Below, piece by piece: positions 1 to 9,453 of a stretch of DNA of 64,000 nucleotides (the stretch's first letter is position 1; each line of letters opens with the position of its first letter). The notes under the pieces were generated by a model, which saw nothing but the letters and a program-made list of their open reading frames with translations, was not told the origin of the DNA and searched no databases. The position numbers and the translations under genes were made by a program. Origin of the DNA: Flavobacterium marginilacus (GTDB lineage Bacteria > Bacteroidota > Bacteroidia > Flavobacteriales > Flavobacteriaceae); NCBI RefSeq assembly GCF_026870155.1, contig NZ_CP113975.1:1178001-1242000 (forward strand), given 5' to 3'.

Positions 1-128
1 CCGCTTTTGAAAATTTAACCTCGAATTATGAAAAATTAACCGCAAAAAGGACACAAAGAATTACGCTAAGTCCACAAAGATTCTCTTGTCATGAAGTTAA
101 GTTTAAAATTTTTCTCGGCAAAGACACG

Positions 129-164
129 AAGACGCAAAGGTTAGAATGTATTTCTTTGCGTCTT
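129..164. repeat. Short inverted repeat in intergenic DNA
   Basis: An 11-bp inverted repeat (AAGACGCAAAG at 129-139, CTTTGCGTCTT at 154-164) sits in AT-rich non-coding DNA. The surrounding bases 1-229 hold several more degenerate copies of the words 'acacaaag', 'gacgcaaag' and 'tttgcg', a common intergenic repeat style in Bacteroidota. I see no gene in 1-299. Confidence 0.6.
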
Positions 165-229
165 TTCGAGATTTTTTTGACAAGGAACTTTGCGAATCTT
201 ACGGTTAAACAAAGGAATTAGCAATAAAA

Positions 230-253
230 AAGCTACCCCGAAAAGGATAGCTT
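230..253 (-). terminator. Probable rho-independent terminator of purB
   Basis: Read on the minus strand, AGCTATCC and GGGGTAGCT form a stem around a short loop, followed by a run of T. It begins about 50 bases past the purB stop codon. Confidence 0.6.
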
Positions 254-299
254 ATTAGTTATTAGGCAACAGCCATTAGCTTAAAGCCTACAGCTTTTT

Positions 300-1646
300 T
301 TAAATCCCTATAAAATTACTTGGCGTGATCTGCAGTAATTCAGCTTTAATTTCATCTGAAACCTCTAACGTTTCAATAAAAGCATGAATAGAATCTTTTG
401 TTATTGCTTCATTGGTTCTTGTCAAACCTTTTAAAGCTTCGTATGGATTTGGATAGGCTTCTCTGCGTAAAATCGTTTGAATTGCTTCGGCAACAACAGC
501 CCAGTTTTTCTCCAGATCTTCGTGGAATTTAGATTCGTTTAGCAATAATTTATTTAAACCTTTCAAAGTAGCTTCAAAAGAAATGATAGTATGTCCCATC
601 GGCACACCAATGTTTCTCAAAACAGTACTGTCTGTCAGATCGCGCTGCAGTCTTGAAATTGGCAGTTTGGCAGATAAATGCTCAAAAATAGCATTGGCAA
701 TTCCTAAGTTTCCTTCAGAATTTTCAAAATCAATTGGGTTTACTTTATGCGGCATTGCAGATGATCCAATCTCTCCCGCTTTAATTTTCTGCTTGAAATA
801 TTCCATCGAAACATACGTCCAGATATCTCTGTCCAAATCGATAATGATAGTGTTGATTCTTTTCAAAGCATCAAAGAACGCAGCAAAGTGATCGTAATGC
901 TCAATTTGTGTAGTCGGAAAAGAATGGTGTAAACCTAAATTTTCCTGAACAAATTTAGTCCCGAACTGTTTCCAGTCAACCTGTGGATACGCCACGTGAT
1001 GCGCATTATAATTTCCGGTAGCTCCTCCAAATTTAGCCGCAAACGGAATGTTAAACAACAAACGCATCTGCTCTTCCAAACGCTCTACAAAAACAGCAAT
1101 TTCTTTACCCAAACGAGTAGGCGAAGCAGGCTGTCCGTGCGTGCGTGCAAGAAGCGGAACTGCAGCCCATTCTTGACTCAATTCCTTTAATTTAGAAATT
1201 ACAGCAATTAATGACGGCATATAAACCTGCTCAAAAGCATCTTTAGTCGAAAGCGGAATTGCAGTATTGTTAATATCTTGTGAAGTCAGTCCAAAGTGGA
1301 TAAACTCTTTATATTCAGACAAGCCTAGTTTTTCAAAAGCATCTTTTATGAAATATTCTACCGCTTTTACATCGTGGTTGGTTACTTTTTCGGTTTCTTT
1401 AATCCAAAGAGCATCTTCGGTCGAAAAGTTTTTATAAATGTTACGTAAACTGTCGAAAAGATTAGGATTTACGTTTTTTAATTGCGGTAAAGGAACTTCG
1501 CATAAAGCAATGAAATATTCGATTTCAATTAATACGCGGTATTTGATTAATGCTTCTTCTGAGAAAAAAGGAGCCAGAGATACTGTCTTATTTCTATAAC
1601 GGCCATCGATTGGTGATATAGCATTCAATTCGTTTAAAGTAGTCAT
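300..1646 (-). CDS. purB: Adenylosuccinate lyase
   Basis: This enzyme cleaves SAICAR and adenylosuccinate, releasing fumarate, in purine and AMP synthesis in the cytoplasm. The 448-residue protein opens with NELNAISPIDGRYRNK, typical of the PurB N-terminus, and carries the fumarase/ASL-superfamily signature GSSAMPHKVNPIDFENSEGN in its middle. The open frame extends 30 residues further upstream, but that extension is lysine- and leucine-rich and unlike the family, so I place the start at the ATG of MTTLNEL (1646). Length fits the short PurB type. It stands alone, with a terminator-like hairpin just downstream. Confidence 0.96.
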   Translation of the reverse strand: MTTLNELNAISPIDGRYRNKTVSLAPFFSEEALIKYRVLIEIEYFIALCEVPLPQLKNVNPNLFDSLRNIYKNFSTEDALWIKETEKVTNHDVKAVEYFIKDAFEKLGLSEYKEFIHFGLTSQDINNTAIPLSTKDAFEQVYMPSLIAVISKLKELSQEWAAVPLLARTHGQPASPTRLGKEIAVFVERLEEQMRLLFNIPFAAKFGGATGNYNAHHVAYPQVDWKQFGTKFVQENLGLHHSFPTTQIEHYDHFAAFFDALKRINTIIIDLDRDIWTYVSMEYFKQKIKAGEIGSSAMPHKVNPIDFENSEGNLGIANAIFEHLSAKLPISRLQRDLTDSTVLRNIGVPMGHTIISFEATLKGLNKLLLNESKFHEDLEKNWAVVAEAIQTILRREAYPNPYEALKGLTRTNEAITKDSIHAFIETLEVSDEIKAELLQITPSNFIGI

Positions 1647-1813
1647 TTTTTGTTGTTTTTTCGAAAGGCACAAATATAAAGAGAATTTAAAGATTAGAAG
1701 GTACTCAGATTTAACTTTTGATTGTAAATAACTCAAAATAATTCAAAAAATCGTGTAATTTGTAACTTTAAAAAAAGAGAAAAGTCAGCGGATAATTTTT
1801 CAATAGAAATAAT

Positions 1814-1926
1814 TTGGGCATGACCGCCGGAAAAAGGCGGTCGGGCTATCCGTTACCACTTTTTTTATCCCTTGAAAAAAGGGATAAAAAAGAGCTCCAC
1901 TTCAAACGAAGTTCACTGAACCCCGA
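1814..1926. repeat. Dispersed intergenic repeat, GGGC/TCGGGCT family, copy 1
   Basis: The stretch starts with gggcatgaccgccgg, forms a small GCCG...CGGC hairpin into tcgggctatccgttacc, and continues with a second hairpin (TTATCCC...GGGATAA) and gagctcc. The words TCGGGCT and GTTACC recur at 29.6, 39.0, 41.8 and 51.6 kb. It occupies most of the gene-free 1647-2087 interval; nothing else is visible there. Confidence 0.6.
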
Positions 1927-2087
1927 TGAAAATAAAAATTAAGTGAAGTAATCCCTCATGCGAAGACAATTTCAACATATAAGCCATATTTAAGCAACTT
2001 TTTTAATTCAAAATAAGACCAAGCAGATAATTATTTTTTATAAACTTAGATTCTTAGTAGCTTAGCATCTCAACAACTTTAAAAAAT

Positions 2088-3383
2088 ATGACAAAACAAA
2101 AAGTTTCTATTTTTTGGTTCAGACGTGATTTGCGTCTGGAAGACAATACGGCTTTGTACCACGCCCTGCAGTCTGAACAGCCTGTAATTCCGCTGTTTAT
2201 TTTTGATACGAATATTCTAAATAGTCTGCCAAAAAATGACGCTCGGGTTGGTTTTATACACGAATCACTCCAGAAAATAAATGACAAATTAAATAGCCTC
2301 GGAAGCTCGCTTTTAATAAAAAAAGGAACAACAATAGAGGTTTGGCAATCGCTTTTCGAAGAGTTTACCGTTTCGGCAGTTTTTTTGAATAAAGATTATG
2401 AACCTTACGCCATAAAGAGGGATCTGGCAATTGAAACATTAGCAAAAGAGAATTGTGCTTCTTTTTTTTCTTTTAAAGATCAGGTGATTTTTGAGGAAAA
2501 GGAAATTGCCAAAGCGGATGGACTGCCTTATACCATTTATACTCCGTACAAAAATAAATGGCTGGAAAAATACAAATCAATGGCTCCGATTGCAGAATAT
2601 AATACTGAAAATTATTTCTCTAATTTTTACAAAAACCTTTTTGATTTTCCAGCTTTAGAAGCAATAGGTTTTGAGGAAAGCAATATAAAAGTCAGACCTC
2701 ATAATTTAACACAAATTGCAAATTACCATGAAACCCGCGATTTCCCTGCCGTTGATGGTACATCGTATCTTTCGCCTCATCTGCGTTTTGGAACAGTAAG
2801 CATTCGGAAGTTAGTGAATTGGGCAGTTCGCAAGAATGATGTTTTCCTGAGCGAATTGATTTGGAGGGAATTCTTTATGCAGATTTTATTTAGCTTTCCA
2901 AAAGTAGTAAGCGATAATTTCAAATCGGCTTATGATGGAATTCAATGGCGTAATGATGAAAAGGACTTCAAGCGATGGTGTACAGGAACTACGGGATATC
3001 CCATGGTCGATGCCGGAATGCGTCAGCTCAATGCAACGGGTTATATGCACAATCGGGTGCGCATGGTTGTGGCGAGTTTTTTATGCAAGCATCTGCTGAT
3101 CAGCTGGCAATGGGGCGAAGCGTATTTTGCCGAAAAACTGCTGGATTATGATTTGTCGGCCAATGTAGGGAATTGGCAGTGGGCAGCAGGAACTGGGTGT
3201 GATGCAGCACCTTATTTTAGGGTTTTTAATCCCGATATACAGCTCAAAAAATTTGACGAAAAAGGAATTTACATCCGCCAATGGATTCCCGAATTTGATT
3301 TGGGTTACGGTCAGCCAATGATAGATCATGCATTTGCCAGAGATCGTGCAATAGCAGCATATAAAGCCGGAATTTTAAAATGA
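2088..3383 (+). CDS. phrB: Cryptochrome/deoxyribodipyrimidine photolyase
   Basis: A light-driven flavoprotein that splits UV-induced pyrimidine dimers. The 431-residue protein has the N-terminal antenna-domain opening FWFRRDLRLEDNTAL (residues 9-23) and a C-terminal FAD-binding domain with GYPMVDAGMRQL, TGYMHNRVRMVVASFL and the NVGNWQWAAGTG.D region that contacts FAD and the lesion. Length is slightly short of the E. coli enzyme (about 470). It could act as a cryptochrome of the same superfamily, but the conserved WQW and HNR motifs favour class I repair photolyase. Single gene; the next gene follows after 130 bp. Confidence 0.93.
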   Translation: MTKQKVSIFWFRRDLRLEDNTALYHALQSEQPVIPLFIFDTNILNSLPKNDARVGFIHESLQKINDKLNSLGSSLLIKKGTTIEVWQSLFEEFTVSAVFLNKDYEPYAIKRDLAIETLAKENCASFFSFKDQVIFEEKEIAKADGLPYTIYTPYKNKWLEKYKSMAPIAEYNTENYFSNFYKNLFDFPALEAIGFEESNIKVRPHNLTQIANYHETRDFPAVDGTSYLSPHLRFGTVSIRKLVNWAVRKNDVFLSELIWREFFMQILFSFPKVVSDNFKSAYDGIQWRNDEKDFKRWCTGTTGYPMVDAGMRQLNATGYMHNRVRMVVASFLCKHLLISWQWGEAYFAEKLLDYDLSANVGNWQWAAGTGCDAAPYFRVFNPDIQLKKFDEKGIYIRQWIPEFDLGYGQPMIDHAFARDRAIAAYKAGILK

Positions 3384-3513
3384 TAATTGTGAACACATAT
3401 TTTAAGTATAATTTGTGTATATACCCCTCACGTTTAACTTCTTATTAATACTGTTAAAAAAAGCATTGGCTTATATTTGTATGCAGTAATTGATTTCCTC
3501 AAATTTTTAAATT

Positions 3514-4425
3514 ATGCAAAAAAATGTTTTAATAACAGGCGGTACCGGTTTTATCGGAAGGTATCTCACTGAAAAATTATTGGAAAGAGGTTATACAGTT
3601 TCAATACTTACCAGAGATAGTAAACCCAATACAGAAAAAATTTCCTATTATACCTGGGATATTGATGCGCAAAGTATTGATGAAAAGGCGATAGAAAATA
3701 CCGATTATATCATTCATTTAGCCGGAGAAAATATTGCCGATGAAAGATGGACTTCCAAAAGGAAAGCTGCGATTCTAGACAGCAGAGTACAATCTTCAAA
3801 ATTGATTTATGATACTTTAAAAAAGCTGAATAAAAGAATTGATGCTTTTGTTTCGGCTTCAGGTATTGGGTATTATGGGGCGGTCAACGGTGAAGGTATT
3901 TGTACAGAAGGCACGCTGCCAGCCGATGATTTTGTCGGAACAGTTTGTCAGGAATGGGAAAATTCTGCCGATTTGATGCTGGGATTGGGTATTCGTACTG
4001 TAAAAATACGTACTGGTCTGGTCTTGGGAAAAGATGAAGGGATTTTAAAAAAATTAAGCCCAGTTTTCAAAAAGGGTTTTGGCTGTGTTTTGGGTTCAGG
4101 AAAACAGTATATGCCTTGGATTCACGTGCATGACTTATGTATGATGTATATTGAAGCTATCGAAAATAAAAAAATGACAGGTTCTTATAATGCTACGATT
4201 AATGACAGCACGACAAATTTAATTTTCTCTAAGGCTTTGGCAAATTCTTTTGGTTTTTCTATTTGGCTGCCTAATGTTCCTGCTTTTTTAATCCGATTGA
4301 TACTGGGAAAAAGAGCTGTACTGCTTTTGACAGGAAGAAGGGTTTCTTCGGATAAAGTTAAAAAATTAGGATTCAGATTTCAATTCAAAAATTTAAAAAA
4401 GGCATTAAAAACTAATGCAAAATAA
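3514..4425 (+). CDS. TIGR01777-family NAD(P)-binding epimerase
   Basis: An extended short-chain dehydrogenase/epimerase-like protein of the YfcH/SDR39U1 type; the substrate of the family is not established. Residues 6-14 carry the Rossmann nucleotide loop TGGTGFIGR; later come the HLAGENIADERW motif typical of TIGR01777 members, SGIGYYG in the catalytic region, and a C-terminal domain with TGRRVSSDKVKKLGF that is diagnostic for the family. Length (303) is normal. A TATATTTG box at 3472-3479 may be its -7 promoter element, but no convincing -33 box is in register. Confidence 0.9.
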   Translation: MQKNVLITGGTGFIGRYLTEKLLERGYTVSILTRDSKPNTEKISYYTWDIDAQSIDEKAIENTDYIIHLAGENIADERWTSKRKAAILDSRVQSSKLIYDTLKKLNKRIDAFVSASGIGYYGAVNGEGICTEGTLPADDFVGTVCQEWENSADLMLGLGIRTVKIRTGLVLGKDEGILKKLSPVFKKGFGCVLGSGKQYMPWIHVHDLCMMYIEAIENKKMTGSYNATINDSTTNLIFSKALANSFGFSIWLPNVPAFLIRLILGKRAVLLLTGRRVSSDKVKKLGFRFQFKNLKKALKTNAK

Positions 4426-4508
4426 AGGTCATGCTGTCTGTCTTTTGGCAAAAATGATTCTGCATCAAAATACTCCGTATATTTTAATTGCCTTACAGGT
4501 GCTGGATA

Positions 4509-5048
4509 TTAATTTAAAACACAGTTGACTTGTGTATTCACTGTTTTTGAAATTTTTGCAATTACAATATTTGGGATTTCAATATTGAAATCATCCGTGT
4601 TTAATGCAAAATTGGAGTTTATTTGGATTCCGCTGCCTGCTTTTTTAATTTTTGCAAGAACAGTAATCATTCGGGATTGTCCATGAATTGTTATTTTTCC
4701 TTTTATAACGAAATCTTTCTCTTCTTCTGTGACTATTTTTAGATCAAACTTTTCGATAACTCCTTTAAAAGTAGCTTTAGAATAGCGGTCACTTTCCATG
4801 TAATTGCTATTGAAATGTTCCTGCATCAGATTTCTTTTGAATTGGAATTTTTTGATGACTGCTGTAAAAGTTATTTCGCTTTTATTTGGGACTAGTGTAC
4901 AGTTCACATCGTCATTTTTAGCTTCTACAGCTTCAAATAACGGTACAGATGCTTCAAAGTAAATCACGCATTTGGATGAGCTAAATTTGTTTTGGGCATT
5001 AATGGGGAAAAGTATTAATAACAGGGCTAATAGAGTAAATTTTTTCAT
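4509..5048 (-). CDS. YceI-family secreted protein
   Basis: A 179-residue protein with a signal peptide (MKKFTLLALLLILFPINAQ). The YceI lipocalin-like fold is suggested by the pattern of paired beta segments: 'ITFTAVIKKFQFKRNLMQEHFNSNYMES', 'ATFKGVIEKFDL', 'FVIKGKITIHGQSRMITV' and 'FALNTDDFNIEIPNIVIAKISKTV'. YceI proteins bind polyisoprenoid-like lipids in the periplasm; the ligand here is unknown. It is convergent with the upstream epimerase gene and transcribed on its own. Confidence 0.85.
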   Translation of the reverse strand: MKKFTLLALLLILFPINAQNKFSSSKCVIYFEASVPLFEAVEAKNDDVNCTLVPNKSEITFTAVIKKFQFKRNLMQEHFNSNYMESDRYSKATFKGVIEKFDLKIVTEEEKDFVIKGKITIHGQSRMITVLAKIKKAGSGIQINSNFALNTDDFNIEIPNIVIAKISKTVNTQVNCVLN

Positions 5049-5127
5049 AATCTTTTCTATTAAAGGTTGTACTTAAAGTTACGATTTTTTTATGAGGGGC
5101 AGTCTTAAAATTACGCCAAAAAAAATC

Positions 5128-5160
5128 CCAGTATCAAACTGTTTAAGCATTTGATACTGG
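5128..5160 (-). terminator. Strong terminator, usable in both directions
   Basis: CCAGTATCAAA (5128-5138) pairs perfectly with TTTGATACTGG (5150-5160) around an 11-base loop. An A tract lies to the left and a T tract to the right, so it can end minus-strand transcripts coming from the thioesterase gene and also work in reverse. Confidence 0.85.
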
Positions 5161-5302
5161 TTTTTTTGATTAGATTTAATATGTTGAAAAAGAGGTGTTT
5201 TGACTCTTTTTTATGGATGCTGAAATTCTGTGCTTAAAAAAATGTTCTCAGCTGTATTCGCTTAGAATCCTAACAGTTTAGTTATACAGCATCTAAAAAA
5301 AA

Positions 5303-5851
5303 CTAATCCAGATTAATCTGGATATTGTATTTTTTCAGGCCTTCCAAAGTTTCTTTTGAAGTATAATTGAAAACTTCCTGATGATAATCACGTTCTTTTT
5401 TTAAGGCAATTTGTTTTAATGAATTACAAAAACGCTTTACATCTTCAAAATTAGACAGTATTAAGCCTGGGACCGGCACGCTGTTGCCTTCATTGTCTTT
5501 GGCAACCATTGTGAAATAAGAAGAATTACAGTGTTTTTTTAATCCGGTCTGAATGTTTTCAGCTTCTACACGAATCCCAACAACCATAGAGCTTTTTCCA
5601 ACATAATTTACAGAGGCTTTCATGGTCACAAGTTCACCAACTTCAATAGGTTTTAAAAAATTCACGGTATCTACAGAAGCCGTTACGCAGTAATTTCCGG
5701 AAAATTTAGACCCACAGGCAAATGCAATCTGGTCTAAGAGTGATAAAATATAGCCTCCGTGAATTTTTCCGCTGAAATTGGTATGTGAAGGCAGCATCAA
5801 TACTGAAATACTGACATGTGATGAAGCAACTGTTTTGAAAATTTTGTCCAT
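5303..5851 (-). CDS. Acyl-CoA thioesterase, hotdog fold
   Basis: A cytoplasmic hydrolase of acyl-CoA thioesters in the YciA/BFIT-like group. In 182 residues it shows the hotdog signature: HTNFSGKIHGGYILSLLDQIAFACGSKFSG (about residues 23-52, with Asn/Gly/His-Gly and the Asp on the central helix), then VTASVDTVNFLKPIEVGELVTMKASVNYVGKSSMVVGI. One hotdog domain plus a lysine-rich C-terminal tail. It is monocistronic, with a good terminator downstream. Acyl chain preference cannot be judged from sequence. Confidence 0.9.
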   Translation of the reverse strand: MDKIFKTVASSHVSISVLMLPSHTNFSGKIHGGYILSLLDQIAFACGSKFSGNYCVTASVDTVNFLKPIEVGELVTMKASVNYVGKSSMVVGIRVEAENIQTGLKKHCNSSYFTMVAKDNEGNSVPVPGLILSNFEDVKRFCNSLKQIALKKERDYHQEVFNYTSKETLEGLKKYNIQINLD

Positions 5852-5950
5852 AGATTTATTTTTGGTGAAAAGACAAAAGCTGTCTTTAATTGTATTGGTT
5901 AAATAGAGTTGTTGGTATTGTTAGTTGTACAGAGTGTTTGTTTATGCTGT

Positions 5951-7321
5951 TTAATTTAAAAGAGAACTTTCATCAGTTTCTGCTCTTTTCAAAATGCTGT
6001 CCGGGAGTGCTTTTTTAGCTTTGGCTCCCATTTTTTTGAGTTTTTCGACGCTCGTGATGAGGTTTCCTTTTCCTTCTACGAGTTTATTCATGGCACCTTG
6101 ATATTCGACTTTACTTTCGTCTATTTTTTTACCAATTTTGATTAAATCGGCAACAAAACCTTCAAATTTATCATATAATGCACCGGCTTGTCTTGCTATT
6201 TCAAATGCATTTTCCTGCTGTTTTTGGTTTGTCCACATACTGTCAATCGTGCGTAAGGTTGCCAATAGGGTAGAAGGTGTCACAATTACAATGTTTTTTT
6301 CGAAAGCTTTGTTGTATAACGTTTGATCTTCGTTTAGCGCCAATGCAAAAGCAGGTTCCATCGGTATAAAAAGCAAAACAAAGTCAGGGCTTTCTATCTG
6401 GTATAAATCGTAATAATTTTTGCCTCCTAACTGATCCACATGATTTTTTATCGAATTGACATGTTCTCTTAAAAAGGTTTTCTTTAAAATTTCATCTTCT
6501 TCGTTAATAAATTTTTCATAGGCAGTTAAGGAAACTTTAGAATCGACAATCATCTTTTTCCCGTCAGGAAGATTGATGACAACATCAGGAAAAACACGAT
6601 TGCCTTCCTCTGTGGTGTGACTTTGCTGTACATAGTATTCTCTGTCTTTTTCTAATCCTGATTTTTCAAGTACCCGTTCCAAAACCAATTCACCCCAGTT
6701 GCCCTGCATTTTGCTGTCGCCTTTTAATGCTTTAGTCAGATTTAGGGTTTCTTTGCTCATTTGAGCATTCATTTCGCTTAAGCCTAGTATCTGCTGACGC
6801 AAAGCGGCATGGTAGTCAATGCTTTCTTTGTGTGTGTCTTCTACCTTCTTTTCAAATAACTGAATTTTATCCTGCAGCGGTGTCAGGATATTTTTCATAT
6901 TTTCTTTGTTTTGCTCCGTAAATTTATTTGATTTTTCGTCTAATATTTTATTGGCAAGATTCTCAAATTCTTTGGTAAATTTTTCCTGTAGCTTTTCAAC
7001 TTCATTTTTTTGTTCCTTGTTGCGTTCCCAAAGGTTTTCAAAATCGACTTCTTTTTTAGAAAGCTGAATGGCTAAACTGTCTTTTTCGTTTCGGATGTTT
7101 TCTTTTTCAGAATTGGATAATTCAAGTTGTTTTTCGAATGCATTTTTATCCAGTAAAAATTGTTCTTTTTGTTGAACCAATTGAGTATTCATAGCCGTTA
7201 ATCGTTCTTCCAGACTTACTTTTTCTGATTGAAATCGAGCCGAAAAGATAAGTTTACCGATAAAAACACCTATCGCTAGTGCGAGGATAAAAACACCTAA
7301 TAAAAGAAGAGTTGACAGCAT
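5951..7321 (-). CDS. rmuC: DNA recombination protein RmuC homologue
   Basis: RmuC limits recombination at inverted repeats in E. coli and carries a PD-(D/E)XK nuclease-like core. The 456-residue protein starts with one membrane-spanning segment (residues 3-22), followed by a long charged coiled coil (about 30-200). The RmuC domain then shows KGDSKMQGNWGELVLERVLEKSGLEKDREY, FPDVVINLPDGKKMIVDSKVSLTAYEKF (the D...DSK nuclease-like motif) and the conserved VIVTPSTLLATLRTIDSMW. Full length for the family. It stands alone between monocistronic genes. Confidence 0.95.
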   Translation of the reverse strand: MLSTLLLLGVFILALAIGVFIGKLIFSARFQSEKVSLEERLTAMNTQLVQQKEQFLLDKNAFEKQLELSNSEKENIRNEKDSLAIQLSKKEVDFENLWERNKEQKNEVEKLQEKFTKEFENLANKILDEKSNKFTEQNKENMKNILTPLQDKIQLFEKKVEDTHKESIDYHAALRQQILGLSEMNAQMSKETLNLTKALKGDSKMQGNWGELVLERVLEKSGLEKDREYYVQQSHTTEEGNRVFPDVVINLPDGKKMIVDSKVSLTAYEKFINEEDEILKKTFLREHVNSIKNHVDQLGGKNYYDLYQIESPDFVLLFIPMEPAFALALNEDQTLYNKAFEKNIVIVTPSTLLATLRTIDSMWTNQKQQENAFEIARQAGALYDKFEGFVADLIKIGKKIDESKVEYQGAMNKLVEGKGNLITSVEKLKKMGAKAKKALPDSILKRAETDESSLLN

Positions 7322-7499
7322 AAATAATTCCTTTTTATAAAAATGTAAAAGTAAGCATTAATACGTAGTACTTAATTTTAAAAAATGAAATTTCACGAAT
7401 TATTGCGAATCCAACGCTAAATGAACATTTTTTTTGCCATCACGCAACCTTTTACTAAATGCGTCATCTTAGTAGTATATAAATTAATTAAAAATAAAT

Positions 7500-8366
7500 A
7501 TGAAACGTTTTATTTTAGCAGCTCTTGCGGCTTTCAGTTTTTATTCCTGTACAGATACGATGGACAATGGTGATGCACAAAATTGCGGTAATGTTAGAAA
7601 TGTTGCTTTTGAGAATTTTGTTTACTGCGGTCAGTTAAAAGAAAATCCAACAAAGCCTATTTATGTACTGATAAACTCAAATGAAGAACTGCTGAAACAG
7701 TTTACTTTTTGCGATCCTTTTGGGCCTATGCCTGATTTTACTCAAAAAAGAATATTAGGGCTATTATCAGGATCAAAACCATCGAGCGGCTATGATATAA
7801 AAATTCAGTCTGTTATTGAAAATGACTGCGAAATCCTAGTGGAGTATTCTGAAAGAGAACCAAAAAGTGATGAAGGTGTATTAACCGTTATTACATATCC
7901 TTCGGATTTTGTTGTGCTTCCAAAATCGAATAAGCCTATTTTATTTAGAAAAATAAATCCAATTAATAACTACATAATCGTTGGAACATACTTTGGTGAA
8001 TGTACGGGGAGTGACTGCTTTCAGTTCTATAAAATTGAAGCTTACAAAGTAATTAAATATCCAAAAGCATATAATTTTCCAGTCCAATTTAATCAGACTG
8101 ATTATAAAGCATTAGTTTACTCTGATGATTTAGCAGGTCTTTATTCAAAAATTCCAGCCGAAATAAAAAGTTTAAAAGGACAGACCAAAACATTTGGATC
8201 ACCAGATGCTCATGATCAAGGAGGTACTTATCTGGAGTGGAGCGAGGCAGGTGTTGTTACTAAAATATATTTGGACAATGACAATACTGCAGATCAGACT
8301 GCGGGAATAATTGCGCTTAAGAAGGTGATTCAGGATAAAATAACTCTCCTAAAAACCAAATCTTAA
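7500..8366 (+). CDS. Uncharacterised lipoprotein
   Basis: The 288-residue product has a lipoprotein signal peptide with the lipobox-like FYSC (Cys at residue 17), so it is probably an envelope lipoprotein. The mature part is cysteine-containing (NCGNVRN, YCGQL, FGECTGSDCF) with alternating beta-like segments and a closing amphipathic helix. I do not recognise the family. It precedes a small lipoprotein and an ECF sigma gene on the same strand, but a terminator-like hairpin separates it from them. Confidence 0.75.
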   Translation: MKRFILAALAAFSFYSCTDTMDNGDAQNCGNVRNVAFENFVYCGQLKENPTKPIYVLINSNEELLKQFTFCDPFGPMPDFTQKRILGLLSGSKPSSGYDIKIQSVIENDCEILVEYSEREPKSDEGVLTVITYPSDFVVLPKSNKPILFRKINPINNYIIVGTYFGECTGSDCFQFYKIEAYKVIKYPKAYNFPVQFNQTDYKALVYSDDLAGLYSKIPAEIKSLKGQTKTFGSPDAHDQGGTYLEWSEAGVVTKIYLDNDNTADQTAGIIALKKVIQDKITLLKTKS

Positions 8367-8390
8367 ACGTATTACATTTTAATCCTAAAA

Positions 8391-8420
8391 CCCAGATTCA
8401 TAGTTGAAATCTGGGTTAAA
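8391..8420 (+). terminator. Possible terminator
   Basis: CCCAGATT pairs with AATCTGGG over a 9-base loop 25 bases after the lipoprotein stop. The following T tract is weak, so efficiency is uncertain. Confidence 0.5.
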
Positions 8421-8502
8421 AAGGTTTCGTTATTTACAAAAAAAGGAGATTGCTCAAAATGGTTTCTGATGTGTTTTTAAAATAAAATAAATACTAATTT
8501 TT

Positions 8503-8826
8503 ATGAAGAAAATATTTTTTATTCTTTTTATAATTTTTACTGTTTCTTCCTGTACCTATGAAAATTCCGGTTTTAGACGAATTTCCAAAGAAGAAGCAAT
8601 GCAGGGCTGGGCTTGGAAAATTTTCATTTTTACAGATGAAGGAGAGTTTCAACCTGCTGAATCAGAAGTGAATAAAAATGATAAACATATCAAAGAGAAC
8701 CCTATTTTTGTAAAGGATATTTGGAAAATGAATTCCAAGGAGTATCATTTTTTTAAAAATCATCAATTAGCAGTCAAGGAAGAAGCCGATAATACCATTT
8801 TGGAACAGACCAAAAGAAATCGATAA
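8503..8826 (+). CDS. Small uncharacterised lipoprotein
   Basis: A 107-residue product with a clear lipoprotein signal (hydrophobic stretch then TVSSC, Cys at residue 17). The mature part is hydrophilic, with WAWKIFIF and many Lys/Glu. No family recognised. Its stop lies 18 bases before the TTG start of the ECF sigma gene, so the two are probably co-transcribed; whether it takes part in sensing is not shown by the sequence. Confidence 0.65.
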   Translation: MKKIFFILFIIFTVSSCTYENSGFRRISKEEAMQGWAWKIFIFTDEGEFQPAESEVNKNDKHIKENPIFVKDIWKMNSKEYHFFKNHQLAVKEEADNTILEQTKRNR

Positions 8827-8844
8827 ATACCAAAATAAGAATTC

Positions 8845-9390
8845 TTGAAGAATAACATAGACCAGTATATTAGAAAATGTGTCGAAAATGACCGGGAAGC
8901 TCAACTGAAAATATATCAGCTGTTTTCTCCTGTGCTTTATGGACTGTGCCTAAAATATATGCGGAATGAAGATGATGCAAAAGATGTTTTTCAGGAAGCC
9001 TTTGTTATTGCCTTTCAAAAAATCGAACAGTATAAATTTCAAGGGAGTTTTGAAGGCTGGATCAAGCGGATTTTCATCAATAAATTATTAGAAACATTAA
9101 AGAAAAAGAAAAAGGGAGTCCTGTTTTTAGACACATTTGATACTAATATCGCTGAAGAAGAAGAATTAGAATTAGAACCAATTGAACAAGAAAAATTACT
9201 GGAATATATACAGGAACTGCCAGATCAATACCGTATGGTTTTTAATTTATATGTTTTTGAAAAAATGAAGCATAGAGAAATTGCAGCATTACTTGAAATA
9301 AGTGAAGGTACATCCAAATCAAATTTTAATAGAGCCAAAAATATTTTAAAGAAAAAAATTTTGACGGTTCTAAATTCTAAAACAGCATGA
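8845..9390 (+). CDS. ECF RNA polymerase sigma factor
   Basis: A 181-residue sigma-70-family factor. Region 2 includes LYGLCLKYMRNEDDAKDVFQEAFVIAFQKIEQY and GWIKRIFINKLLETLKKK (about residues 32-91). Region 4 includes ELPDQYRMVFNLYVFEKMKHREIAALLEISEGTSKSNFNRAKNILKKKI (about 127-175), with the helix-turn-helix. The start is a TTG: the first in-frame ATG is in the middle of region 2 and would destroy the protein. It sits between a small lipoprotein and a membrane protein that may be its anti-sigma partner. Confidence 0.92.
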   Translation: MKNNIDQYIRKCVENDREAQLKIYQLFSPVLYGLCLKYMRNEDDAKDVFQEAFVIAFQKIEQYKFQGSFEGWIKRIFINKLLETLKKKKKGVLFLDTFDTNIAEEEELELEPIEQEKLLEYIQELPDQYRMVFNLYVFEKMKHREIAALLEISEGTSKSNFNRAKNILKKKILTVLNSKTA

Positions 9391-9453
9391 AATTGAAATT
9401 CTGTCAGGTACAATAAAGAAAGACCCGACTGATTTCAAAATAAATAATAACGC